Assembly: GCA_029718625.1 (NCBI GenBank)
Contig: CM056383.1
Location: 63,922,849 to 63,986,848 of the forward strand
Length of the DNA: 64,000 nt
Direction of reading: 5' to 3'
DNA from: Synaphobranchus kaupii
Taxonomy: Eukaryota; Chordata; Actinopteri; Anguilliformes; Synaphobranchidae
The translations under genes were made by a program, and so were the position numbers. Position 1 is the stretch's first letter, and each line of letters begins with the position of its first letter. Below are positions 13,219 through 22,951 of the stretch, in pieces. Below the pieces are notes generated by a model. It was given only the letters and a program-made list of their open reading frames with translations. It made no database searches and was not told the DNA's origin.

Positions 13219-15599
13219 ATGAGTTGCCGAAAAATGAGGTTAGGGAATATATGCACAATGCTATTGACTGTAGGCATACTCCGTACAGTGCAGTGTACAA
13301 CAGTGAAGTACAAAACGTATGAGGAGGATGCTCCCGGAACGGAGATTGGGAGCCTGGCTCACGATTTGAAGATAGAACCGGAGAACAACACTCAAACAAG
13401 TTTTCGTTTTATGGAAGAAGCCAACTCGTCATTGATTCGCTTGGGACCTACCGACGGACTTTTAACAGTCAGAGAGGTCATTGACCGGGAGCAGCTCTGC
13501 GCTGAGTCACTTCGATGCCTTATAAACTTTGACATTGTAGCCTTCTACAAGGAAAAGTATCAGCTGATTCACGTGGAAATCGAGGTGAAAGACATCAATG
13601 ACCATTCGCCGCATTTTCCGCACAATGAATCAAATTTAGAAATTTCAGAGAGTGTGGCCGTGGGCACAAGATTCCCATTGGACATTGCATTGGATCAGGA
13701 TGTGGGTAATAACTATATTAAAACGTATGAAGTTTCTTCCAACAACCATTTTGGAATTGAAGTGCGAACCAGGGAGGACGGAGTTAAATACGCTGAGCTT
13801 GTGTTATTACAAGCGATGGACAGAGAAGCAGAGGACGCCTATTCAATTCAAGTGTCCGCAACGGACGGCGGAAGTCCCCCCAGTTCGGGGTGCATGACTG
13901 TTCATATTAAAGTACTCGATTCCAATGATAACAGTCCAACGTTTGAGCACAGTTCATACAATGTCGAGCTTTACGAGGACGCGCCCATCGGTCTTCTTCT
14001 GGCAAAAGTGAAGGCGTTCGACCCTGACGTCGGTATTAATGGAGAGGTGGTGTATGGGTTTATTGAAGATTCATCGTCCGAGATTAAGCGGGTATTCAAA
14101 ATCGATCCCTTTTCCGGTGCCGTGACTTTAAAAGCTGTAGTTGATTATGAGATAAGGCGTTCATATGAACTGCACATTCAGGCCTATGATTTAGGCATAA
14201 ACTCAGTCCCGTCCGTCTGTAAAATCTTTGTCGAAGTAGCTGATGTGAACGACAACGCCCCAGAAATCCGCATCAAACCAATGACATCAATTGACTGACG
14301 GAGTCGCCTACATCACCGAGGCCGCGGCTGCGGAGAGTTTTGTGGCTTTGATCAGAACCTCGGACAGAGATTCCGGTTCCAATGGGAACGTGCGCGTCCG
14401 TTTACATGGGCACGAGCATTTCAAGCTCCAGCAGGCGTATGGCGATGCCGTCATGATTGTGACCACTTCAATTTTGGACAGGGAAAAAAATCCAGAGTAC
14501 AATTTGACAGTGGTAGCTGAAGACTTAGGAGCTCCCCCCTTCAAAACCATAAAGCAATACACAATTAGAGTAAGTGACGAAAACGACAACGCTCCCCCTT
14601 TTCAGCAAATCCGTTTACGAAGTTTCCGTTATCGAAAACAATTCTCCAGGCTCTTACATCACCACCGTAGTGGCACGTGATCTTGATATAGGTGAAAATG
14701 GTAAAGTCTCTTACAGATTAATAGACAGAGACGTGTTGGGAGGAGTGCCTTTATCGACCTTTATCTCTGTAAACCCAGTGTCGGGATCTTTATTTAGTGT
14801 GAGATCATTTAATTACGAATTAGTAAAGTTCATGGAAGTGAATATTGAGGCCACTGACGGAGGTTCTCCCACAGCTATCAAGCACTGCCACGATTGCAAT
14901 CAAAGTCGTTGATCAAAATGATAATTCACCATATATTACACATCCCGTTTTGTACAATGATTTCGCTGATGTGCCTATACCTTACAATGCAACCGTACGG
15001 TTACCTTGTTGTTCGGGTCAAGGCTCGAGATGCTGATGACGAAGGCCCAAACAGTGACCTTACCTTTCGAATTTTAGAGGATAAAAATGAACTTTTTTCC
15101 ATCAACAAAGACAGCGGAGAAATAGTTTTAAAATACGGCCTGACAGTCATGCTTGGAGACATCCTGGAAATCAAGATTGCAGTCAGCGACAAGGGGAGAT
15201 TGCCGCTCTCAAGGAGTGCCACTATCCGCTTCCTTGTCACAGAAATGCAGCCCTCCGAAGACCACATTACTGTCGTGCTGCCGTCAAATGACGAGGAATA
15301 TTCGGGTTTGGACATTTCTCTTGTAGTTATTATCATGCTCGGCGGGGGTTGTGCCCTGTTGCTCATAGCAATTGTTGTTGTTGCCATCTCATCCAAGCAC
15401 ATCCGATACTGCAAAAACTACGACGACAAGAAAAGTGTCGCCCCCTGGCCTTTTTGAAAGGAGCTCCCTAAATATGCACAGCTCAAGGGATTCAAATGTG
15501 TTATCTGAAGCTGGTTGTCTGGTCAATGACCAAAATACGTCATCACTGGATGATTCGAGCTGCCTTTATGAGGAGAGAAGTGGCGACTCTGAGACTAAG
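13219..15599 (+). CDS. pcdh8: pcdh8-like exon 1: signal peptide, EC1-EC6, transmembrane segment, proximal tail
   Basis: The start at 13219 has A at -3. A second in-frame Met at 13234 sits closer to the hydrophobic signal ([11 protein letters not shown]), so either could be used. Approximate domains are EC1 13300-13620 (ends [10 protein letters not shown]), EC2 to 13945 (DSNDNSPTF), EC3 to 14270 (DVNDNAPEI), EC4 14300-14600 (DENDNAP), EC5 to 14940 (DQNDNSPYI) and EC6 to about 15250. The membrane span is about 15309-15391 (VVIIMLGGG...AIVVVAI), followed by basic residues. The reading frame moves by +1 at about 14292-14296, in the C-run 14594-14598, at CCC 14868-14870, at 14990-14995 and at 15436-15445. 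No other stop interrupts the chain of frames. The donor AAG|GTAAGG lies at 15599/15600. The large first exon holding the whole ectodomain is typical of delta-protocadherins. Confidence 0.9.
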
Positions 15600-18156
15600 G
15601 TAAGGATATTCACCATTGCTGACAATATTGCTGACAAATGCACAATGAAACTTTAGTGGTAAACAAATTATTATGATAGATGCACCATCAGCCTAATGCC
15701 TTGTTTTAATTCCTTAGGTCTTCCTTCCTTCAAAGTCTTTTGGCCCAGAAAGCCTTTGTACGAAATCTTTTGAAGAAGTATCCCTGTGGCGGGGAGAAAA
15801 ATACAGCGCACAACATAGGTAAGACAGATGGCTTACATCAATTAAAATTTGTGCAAACCCCAATTCAAAAAAAGTTGGGACAGTATGCAAAATGCACACA
15901 AAAGCAGAAAGCAGTGATTTGTAAATTCTCTTTTACATATATTTAATTGAAAACAGTACAAAGAAAATACATTTAATGTTTTACCTTATCAATTGATTTT
16001 TGTAACTATATGCTATATGCTATATGCTAATTCCGAATTTGATGCCTGCAATACGTTTCAAAAAAGTTGAGACGGGCAAAAAAAAGACTGGGAAAAAAAC
16101 ACCTGTTTGGAACATTCCACAGGTAAACAGGTGACGCTATGATGACTTCGCTAATCCCGCTTCCTGGAGAGGCCAGAATCCCTTTTTAGACACCAATCAA
16201 ATAATTTATGTGATACAACATTTCAACGTCGTACGTACTTGTATTCACAGAGGCCCTGGGAGCACAGATCAGCTCAGTGTAGAAGACAGTGGCAAAGGGG
16301 ACAGTGACTTCAATGACAGCCGCTCTGATATCAGCGACGGATGCGGACAGACTCCCAAGAATTCCCGTCCATTGGAAAATGGTGAGTTTCCGAGTCCCAC
16401 ACTTCTGTTATTATGTTTTGCAAAATGTCACTTTCTAAAAACACCTTCATCGAGTGTAAATCTGCGTATGTCTGTGACTATAGCGACAAATAATCTCAGA
16501 ATGGACGGACTTGGTTGCTAATTCATATTCTTACCCCTGTGGGCTAGAATGAACAAACAATGACCAGTTTTCCCATGCAGTAGTGGTGACATATCAGTGG
16601 GACGTCCTGATAAAACAAAAGTCGAAAACACGCAAACGCAACAATATACTTAAGTGTACCGAACCTCAAACATTTAAGTACGTGCATTCATCCAAGTGCC
16701 GTTTTTCTTTATGACACAAGCATATTATATCTTACAAAAACAATTATTCATAAAATGTAGAGTAAAAAATAAAAAAAGAATTCTCATAACAAGATGTGCA
16801 GCAACTCATAATGAAGGAGCAGTAACATTTGATTCAAGTCTACAGTGCTGTAAGTTATCAAGGGTCTGAGCTATCAAACGAGCCCCAAACCATCACTCTG
16901 TTGCCAGATATGGAGTAGATGTGGATGGATCACTGCAAGGGTTATTTCTCCGGACTCATTTTCCTATAGAACTCTATGGGGAAAAAAGTCAGGAGAAACA
17001 ACCCTTAAAGTGATCCATCCACATCTACTCCATATCTGGCAACAGAGTGATGGTTTGGGGCTCGTTTGATAGCTCAGACCCTTGATAACTTACAGCCATT
17101 TAGCCAGCCATGTGTTCCATACTGTACCAGTGTAATTTACAGCTGAATCTAGTCTCACCCCCCAATTTCCATAGAGATCCATTCAAATGCAGAGAGGTTA
17201 TAGTATCGCTTGTAACAGTACCTGCAAATAAGATATCGACAGTTTTTTGATGTTGATGGTCACAGACTTCAGGAAGTAACAGCATGTAAAGGATATGCGA
17301 CCAAATATGAAATATGATACTTTAAAAATACGTTAAAGCAAAGGGTATGAATACTTATGTAAATGAGAAATGTTATTTTTATATTTTTAATAAATTTGCA
17401 AAAATCTCAAAAAAACTTTTTTCACATTGTCATTATGGGGTGTTGTGTGTAGAATTTTGAGGGAAAAAATGAATTTAATCAATTTTGGAATAAGGCTGTA
17501 ACAGAACAAAATGTGGAAAAAGTGAAGCGCTGTGAATACTTTCCGGATGCACTGTAAGTCTGCCTGACATGTCTTTTGCAAGATCGTCCTTATTCAAGTC
17601 GAGCATATACTGCACTATTGCATTTTGTGCAATATTAATAGGCTGGAATGTCTGCAGAAAACAGTGTGTTAGGACCGTGGATCTCTGATCTCTGAAAATC
17701 TCAATCAATTGGAGCATTCTGTGCCGTTTTTGCATAGGCCTACAAATCCGTTGCTTGCTTGCTTGCTTGCGTGCTTCATGTCGAATTTAAATTAATTTGT
17801 TTTCCGTTTCAGGTTGTTTTCACCCTGCCAACACCACTGCTGTGGCTCAGCGGGGAGGGCACTGTGTAATCCCAAATCCCACCACCGCCTCCTGTCGGAA
17901 CGGATACACAATAGCCTTTTCCCACGCGCCGGTCTACAGCCGTACCTTCGCTAATCCCGCTTCCTGGAGAGGCCACGGTCGTGGTACTAATATTCCCGAA
18001 GCAATAGGCTCTCACAGCTCACAGATGCTTCTGAGAACAACGACACTGTCTCACCACTTCCACCGCCACAAGAGCGAGACAGTCATCCGACCAGACGAAC
18101 CAACCCGGCAAAGCCAGGGGATCCCGACAGTACACACTATATCAGAGGTCGTTTAA
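13219..18156 (+). CDS. pcdh8: Protocadherin-8-like (PCDH8/paraxial protocadherin type), four exons, exon 1 with five +1 frame offsets
   Basis: This is a single-pass homophilic adhesion protein of the non-clustered delta-protocadherins; family members act in cell sorting, paraxial mesoderm morphogenesis and neurons (family knowledge). The exons are 13219-15599, 15718-15818, 16251-16381 and 17813-18156. All introns are GT-AG and the phases fit (0, 2, 1). If one base is discounted at each of five offsets, exon 1 is 792 codons and the whole protein about 983 residues, a little shorter than human PCDH8 (about 1070). Visible in order are a signal peptide, six cadherin repeats each closing with a DxNDN/QNDN-type calcium motif, a membrane span and a tail with the CM2-type motif [10 protein letters not shown]1 (EEDAPGT), the HGHEHFKLQ segment in EC4 and the CM2 region match PCDH8 better than PCDH10, 17, 18 or 19 as I remember them. 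The C-terminus is unlike mammalian PCDH8, so a PAPC/pcdh8-like paralogue is possible. Confidence 0.88.
15718..15818 (+). CDS. pcdh8: pcdh8-like exon 2 (cytoplasmic tail)
   Basis: This 101-bp exon lies between the acceptor TTCCTTAG (AG 15716-15717) and the donor GTAAGA at 15819. It continues phase 0 from exon 1 and ends in phase 2. It encodes 33 codons plus two bases, including [13 protein letters not shown]. This corresponds to the Trp-containing stretch just before the CM2 motif in PCDH8. It is too short to be found as an open frame, and the splice phase plus the family match identify it. Confidence 0.85.
15854..16132 (+). repeat. Teleost interspersed repeat in pcdh8-like intron 2
   Basis: It begins CAAACCCCAATTCAAAAAAAG and contains two ...AAAAAGTTG(G/A)GAC motifs, at its start and near 16060. 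I recognise it as a common teleost nonautonomous repeat but cannot name its superfamily. A second, truncated copy lies at 38332-38414, sharing the start and the following GCAAAATGCAC..AAAAGCAGAAAGCA segment. Confidence 0.65.
16251..16381 (+). CDS. pcdh8: pcdh8-like exon 3 with CM2-type acidic motif
   Basis: The acceptor GTATTCACAG ends at 16250 and the donor GTGAGT begins at 16382. The exon enters in phase 2, completing an Arg codon with exon 2, and leaves in phase 1. It encodes [19 protein letters not shown], the CM2-type motif conserved in the tails of PCDH8, 10, 17, 18 and 19, which strongly supports this exon. Confidence 0.92.
16847..17096. repeat. Long hairpin (110-bp arms) in pcdh8-like intron 3
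   Basis: The left arm 16847-16956 and right arm 16987-17096 are reverse complements with four mismatches in 110 positions, around a 30-bp loop. Outer ends read GCTGTAAGTTATCAAGGG and its complement. No coding content was seen. The near-identity of the arms suggests a young foldback-type element or an inverted duplication. Confidence 0.9.
17097..17330 (-). repeat. Interspersed repeat shared with 37282-37511 in the opposite orientation
   Basis: The reverse complement of this segment matches 37282-37511, including ATTTGGTCGCATATCCTTT, GATACTATAAC.TCTCTGCATT and GGATCTCTATGG. Chance open frames on the two copies encode similar peptides ([14 protein letters not shown]), but nothing marks a known protein. 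It abuts a Tc1 end on its right. Confidence 0.75.
17345..17558. mobile_element. Tc1-like element, terminal inverted repeat and end region only
   Basis: The segment ends ...AATACTTTCCGGATGCACTGTA, the classic terminal repeat of a teleost Tc1-like family (CAGTGCATCCGGAAAGTATT read inward). Inside are TGTCATTATGGGGTGTTGTGTGTAGA and ACAAAATGTGGAAAAAGTGA. No transposase or opposite end is present. Confidence 0.8.
17813..18156 (+). CDS. pcdh8: pcdh8-like exon 4: C-terminal tail and stop
   Basis: The acceptor is TTTTCCGTTTCAG (AG 17811-17812). The first two bases complete a Gly codon with the phase-1 base of exon 3, and the frame stays open to TAA at 18154-18156. The 114-residue tail is rich in Thr, Ser, His and Arg, has HHFHRHK near its middle and ends [10 protein letters not shown] do not recognise this tail from mammalian PCDH8. 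The acidic residue at -2 of the last three (EVV) could suit a class III PDZ ligand, but that is speculation. Confidence 0.82.
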
Positions 18157-18600
18157 GACGCGTTTAAGTGTAAAGTAATCCTCGTTAAGTAAAGTTGGAA
18201 ACTTTGAGGTGAATAGTAAGGCATTCAGTATTGCTGTGGGCTGTGTCCACTCTGTGCTACACAGCACATTCCCTGCTCGTTAAATTAATTAATTATTTTA
18301 CTACCATAATTTAAAATAGAATTACAATTGCATGCAATTGATATAAAATATTTGTCACACATTGTACATTATTGCCCATGACTGTAAATATTTAAGTGGA
18401 TAAATGTATATATGGACTTTGTACCTATATTTTTGTATATATTTGCAGTATTTTCATAATTAACTTTCCATGTATAAATGTTAATTTAAAAAAAAAAAAA
18501 GTTTGAATGATGTGGATTGCACGGTGAATACATTTTAAATTGTATGTTGACATTGAATGATGTGTATAAAGATTAAATGATAAAGATTAAACAATTCTCA
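18157..18600 (+). other. Probable 3'UTR of the pcdh8-like gene with ATTAAA poly(A) signals
   Basis: AT-rich sequence follows the stop codon at 18156. Two variant poly(A) signals, ATTAAA, are visible at 18572-18577 and 18586-18591, and a 12-13 A run occurs near 18488. No other gene signal is present. The exact cleavage site cannot be seen. Confidence 0.5.
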
Positions 18601-18847
18601 TTTCAGTTTATTTAGAATGAGATTACTACTGAATTGGTTTTCTCTGTAACAGACTTCAGTCCATACAACTCAAGGTTTGTGGAAGAAATATGAATTGTCT
18701 TGGTATGCTACACTGGATTATGATTGGACACGCCCAATTCGGGTTCATGAATATTCAGATAATGGGCGTTGCAGCGATTAAATCTAGGTCATATTCAAAA
18801 GCAGCAACACATCACGTGGACGTTTTAAAAACGGGACTGAATCAAAC

Positions 18848-18912
18848 ATTTTTACATTTTACATTTTAGTCATTTGGCAGACGCTCTTATCCAGAGCGAC
18901 GTACATTAGTGC
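18848..18912 (-). repeat. L2/SINE 3' tail fragment
   Basis: TTACATTTTACATTTTAGTC then ATTTGGCAGACGCTCTTATCCAGAGCGACG is the inverted 3' tail (stem-loop GCTCTTATCCAGAGC) found in L2-clade LINEs and their SINEs. No tRNA-like head is attached. Confidence 0.8.
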
Positions 18913-21900
18913 ATTTTCCAACTTGAAACAAGTGCGTTAAAACAACCCTAAAAGCTAAATACGATTTCAAACACCAGGCGCAGTCAGTATGATTATTATA
19001 ATTTTTTTTTGGGGGGGGGGGCACACGATATCAATCATTGGCGTGTACATCAGTAAGCCAAAGACAGAGTGAATCTAACCTCAGCCTTTAGACAGTCGCC
19101 AATTCCATGTTTGCGCGTGTGGTAAAACTATTACCCCACCACCAATTTAGTGGACCCAACATTACCACTCCACGACATGCCCACAAAACATTTGCGAAAG
19201 AGTGCTAAAAACCGTAGCAAATCGTTCAGTGGATTTTCAGTGTGTGATATGAAATTCTGTAATGAAAGCCATTAAAATTGAGGCATTTCCCACCATGGAT
19301 ACGGGCAGCTCTGCGAAGTTGCGTGGACATTTCTCTAGCAGGCTGATAGCAAAGTGTCGGTAAGGGGAGACTATTATATTTGTGAACTCATTATTAATTT
19401 ATTGCCACAATTATTCCTACTTACCATGCATTAGAAAACATAAGTGCTTAATAGGGAAAATAGGCAAGTACAGTATAATGAGTAACATAACATATGCAGA
19501 AAAAAACAACAAACTTTTGGTGGCTTTTTAGCACAAAACTCTTAAGTGCAGATCAGTTCTGCATGAATCCTAAATTATGCCTGCCAACTTTTGCTGCTAC
19601 CTATAACAATAATGCTGCGAAGAGGCCAACGAAGGTATTCACTTGACTCTAGTGAAAAGTTTAGTGTTTTGGTTTCTGTGATGGAATGCCACTCAGGTTC
19701 TGCCAATTGTCTGCAAGAGGATGAAATTCAAATGAATGTGCTCACAAGTACGCAGCCGCCCCGGTTGAAGATTCACTTTATCAGACCATATAATCCAACA
19801 GCTCACTCTATTCATGGTGGGCATACATATATTTATGCTAATTAGATTTAAAGTGGCTTTTAGCCGACTAACAACTAGCTAAGAACATACTTTAGCATAC
19901 CGTTCAACAGCAGGGCATTTTGTTTAGCTAGTTCAAAAAGTAAGAAAAATTAGCTGCGTTTTGAAGATTATCATACTAGCAATGAAGGTCCACTTTCAGT
20001 CTAGTCAGCTTTGTGTTAGATATCAAGTGTGGCTTTATTTCGTGCTCTAAAAGAGAACACATTATTTACCTCATTGCTGTAGAAGGTATTATGATAGCAC
20101 ATTTGCAAGGCTGAGCTGAGGTGATAAAAAAAACAGGCAGGTAGGCCTAGTTGAAGCTGAATTTAATCACCCGTGGCAACTATGGTTAGCCGTGTGTTCG
20201 GTATTCTATCTAAATCCTTCCATTTTTCTTGCATCCTTTTAGGGAAATCAAATTTACCCATAAAACATGATTTAAGATATGTCATGATCTGTACGCCCAA
20301 ATTGTGCGTCCGAGGGCTGGTAATATCTGATGGCTGATCAGTTAAAAATGAATCAGACTTTACATTTAGAAGAAAAAAACTCCAATAGTACTGTAATATA
20401 CTGGGTTATCTGTAAACACAACACACAAGAATACTGAAGCAGACATGCGGTTTCTGGGCCATGTATGTAGATATATTCTTATTCCTCTAACTCCATCTAG
20501 TGGCCGTTACAAAAATAACGGAATTAATTTCCATACTGGATGTAATGCTCTTTGCTCAGCAATTGACGTCATGCCTGGTGACATACACAGCTTACAGCTG
20601 GATGCATCAAGGAAGTTGAGTTTAAGGGCCACGCCCAAAGGCACAACAGCACTGCCCAAATGGAGCTTGAACGCATGATATTCTGGTTTAAAATTCCTAT
20701 GATGGCATGTGAACTGTTTTTCGCTTTGATTTCTAGAAAGAGTGATAGAGCCAGAAAGAAATAAAGGATTTGCCCCAAATCTCATGATAACTTGGGAGAA
20801 TTGAATTCTCATCAGCTAATATGAAAATGGAGATGAAAATACAATATCTGCTTGCATATGAACTGTGAATTAGCATTAATCACTTGTAAGGGGCATTCAT
20901 TTTCCTGAAAGCCGATCACACATACAAATACCCTTATCAATAATAGGTCAATTAACTTTTAAAAAGACACAATCTAACACTCGCGGGCCTCTTTTCAATG
21001 CACCTGCAAATCAATGCAGTGCACAATCTCATCTTCTTCAAGGTGTCACTGTTGTAAACTTTGGGAATTAAGAAACACAAATTGAACACTTTTCCCGCTA
21101 AATAGTGTAACTTTAATGAGTTTTCTTACTGATTAAGATCACTGGTAGTGCCGAGCATTCAGACAATTGCTTCCTTTTTCTGCAGCAACCTGATTGTTGG
21201 GTTTTAATTAACATCAGGATTACCATGGTGATAAATGTGTGTAGAGGGAATGAAAGTAAATGAAATGACTCATAAATGAGAGATGGCCTTGTTCAATCAC
21301 ACAGGTTTGTAGTTTTACCTCTTGATTATTGGAATACTTGCATGCTAATTGATGTTAATGGAATTGTTGTTGAGAAGCCACATCTCAACAACATCTCCTG
21401 ATCACTGGGTAGTTCTCCGTATTTAAAACGTAAAGAAGCAAACCGTTAACCAAAGCTGGAGAATGATTTAAAGACACATCACATGCCTTGGCCTTCATTC
21501 GTCTGTTTTATCCACTTGCTTTTCACTTTTTTACGATCAATCACAGGGCAAACATTTCCAAGCTATAAAGGATATCACACCTTTACATTCGGCGCTTTTA
21601 TTTTGTAATAACTAGGGCCACCATTTTGACTCCCCTTGTTTTCTCACGTACAGTCCTCCGCCAGCTAAATTCAGTTCAATTACTTACTAACGTGCAGTGC
21701 TTTCAAATGTTGTACAGGGGCATGCCCACATTACAAATGGGAGCAATTAAAAAAAAAGTTAAATTAAAAATAATAAATTCATGATCCAACTAATTAACTG
21801 ATCGTGGTCTTCAATCGATACCTTAAGTGGAAGAAGGTGTCTTAGTGCGGGGCTAAAACAAAAACCTGCACATAAACCGGCCATTTTTCTTTTTTTACTG
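18913..21900. other. Unassigned DNA downstream of pcdh8-like
   Basis: No exon-like open frame with splice sites was seen. A G-run lies at 19011-19021. Frames at 19591-19845 and 20445-20812 are short and unrecognised. Confidence 0.5.
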
Positions 21901-22115
21901 CAGTGATACTCAATCCTGGTCCCGGAGAGACACAGAGCCTGCTGGTTTTTCTTTTTTTCCTTAAGATCAGTGACCGATTCAGACCCAAGAAAGCAGGTGA
22001 GCCGACTTTACTGTGTAATCAACAGCTTTAACTGCTCAATTGCTGTGCTACTCAAGCGCTGGAGTAACAATGAAAGCTTGCAGACCTTGCAGCTCTCCAG
22101 GACCAGGAACGAGGA
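21901..22115. repeat. Dispersed repeat with inverted ends (CCTGGTCC-end family)
   Basis: The left end, CTCAATCCTGGTCCCGGAG, and the right end, CTCTCCAGGACCAGGAACGAGG, are partly inverted. It is a common teleost MITE-like sequence, and other copies in this window are at 30490, 53889 and, as an end only, 716. Confidence 0.65.
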
Positions 22116-22584
22116 CCAGTGGCTCACTCCTGACATGCTTTTCGTAGCATTTAAACTTCCATCCATGTTCATTTTACGTCCTGACTCTCCACATATTAGA
22201 TAAATACATTTTTTTCAATTTTTTATAAATGTCTCAATTAGAAACTCAATTGTGCGATTAGTCAGTTGACTGTGCCAATGCAGTGCCTATGGGGACCCCT
22301 GGAGGATAAGCACTGAACTACAAGTCCCTTCTGCTCACATGGGGAAGGCAAACTGGTGGCCATGGTAATTATAACACACAGGAGCATGCAGATGATATAG
22401 GTTCAAGCAAAATTTGTCAAAACAAAGATTTATGTTTTTTTTTTTACTGCATGTTGATATTGGGTTTACAGTTACAGTATACATACATTTTTGTGTGTAG
22501 ACAATGTTGTATCACAGGTAGTATCACAGTTGCATTCTGTGAAATACATAAATAAGACCTCTACACTGAGCTTAATAGAAATCT

Positions 22585-22679
22585 CATATCATTACGCACC
22601 ATGATGCTCATCCCAAGCCCACTTGGGATGGGCTTGGGATGAGCATCATATCATTACGCACCATGATGCTCATCCCAAG
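22585..22679. repeat. Short palindrome plus direct repeat
   Basis: ATGATGCTCATCCCAAG (22601-22617) is inverted at 22633-22649. The 30-bp segment from ATCATTACGCACC to CCCAAG is repeated directly at 22650-22679. The arrangement suggests a local foldback replication error. Confidence 0.9.
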
Positions 22680-22904
22680 ACTCTGCGGTCAGTAATACAT
22701 CACAAGTTTGGTGGTACAGTGTTTATACCAGACTCTCGTAAATGATGTCTGTCGTTACTCAACTCCAGTCACAAGGAACGTGTGGTGACTTGTTGATTTT
22801 TACACAAATCAATCTCTAATGAAACACCCGTCTTCAGTGATGCATTTACAGGTTTTTTTAAATAGTACAAACTGTAAAACATGTATGCACACACATATGT
22901 ATGA

Positions 22905-22907
<3 letters not shown>

Positions 22908-22949
<42 letters not shown>

Positions 22950-22951
22950 AT
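22908..22951. repeat. (TG)n(TA)n microsatellite
   Basis: GT repeats run into about 11 TA repeats and back into GT repeats. Confidence 0.92.

Noticed and set aside
14308..14589. Minus-strand frame within the cadherin exon
   Set aside because: Antisense shadow of EC4 of the protocadherin.
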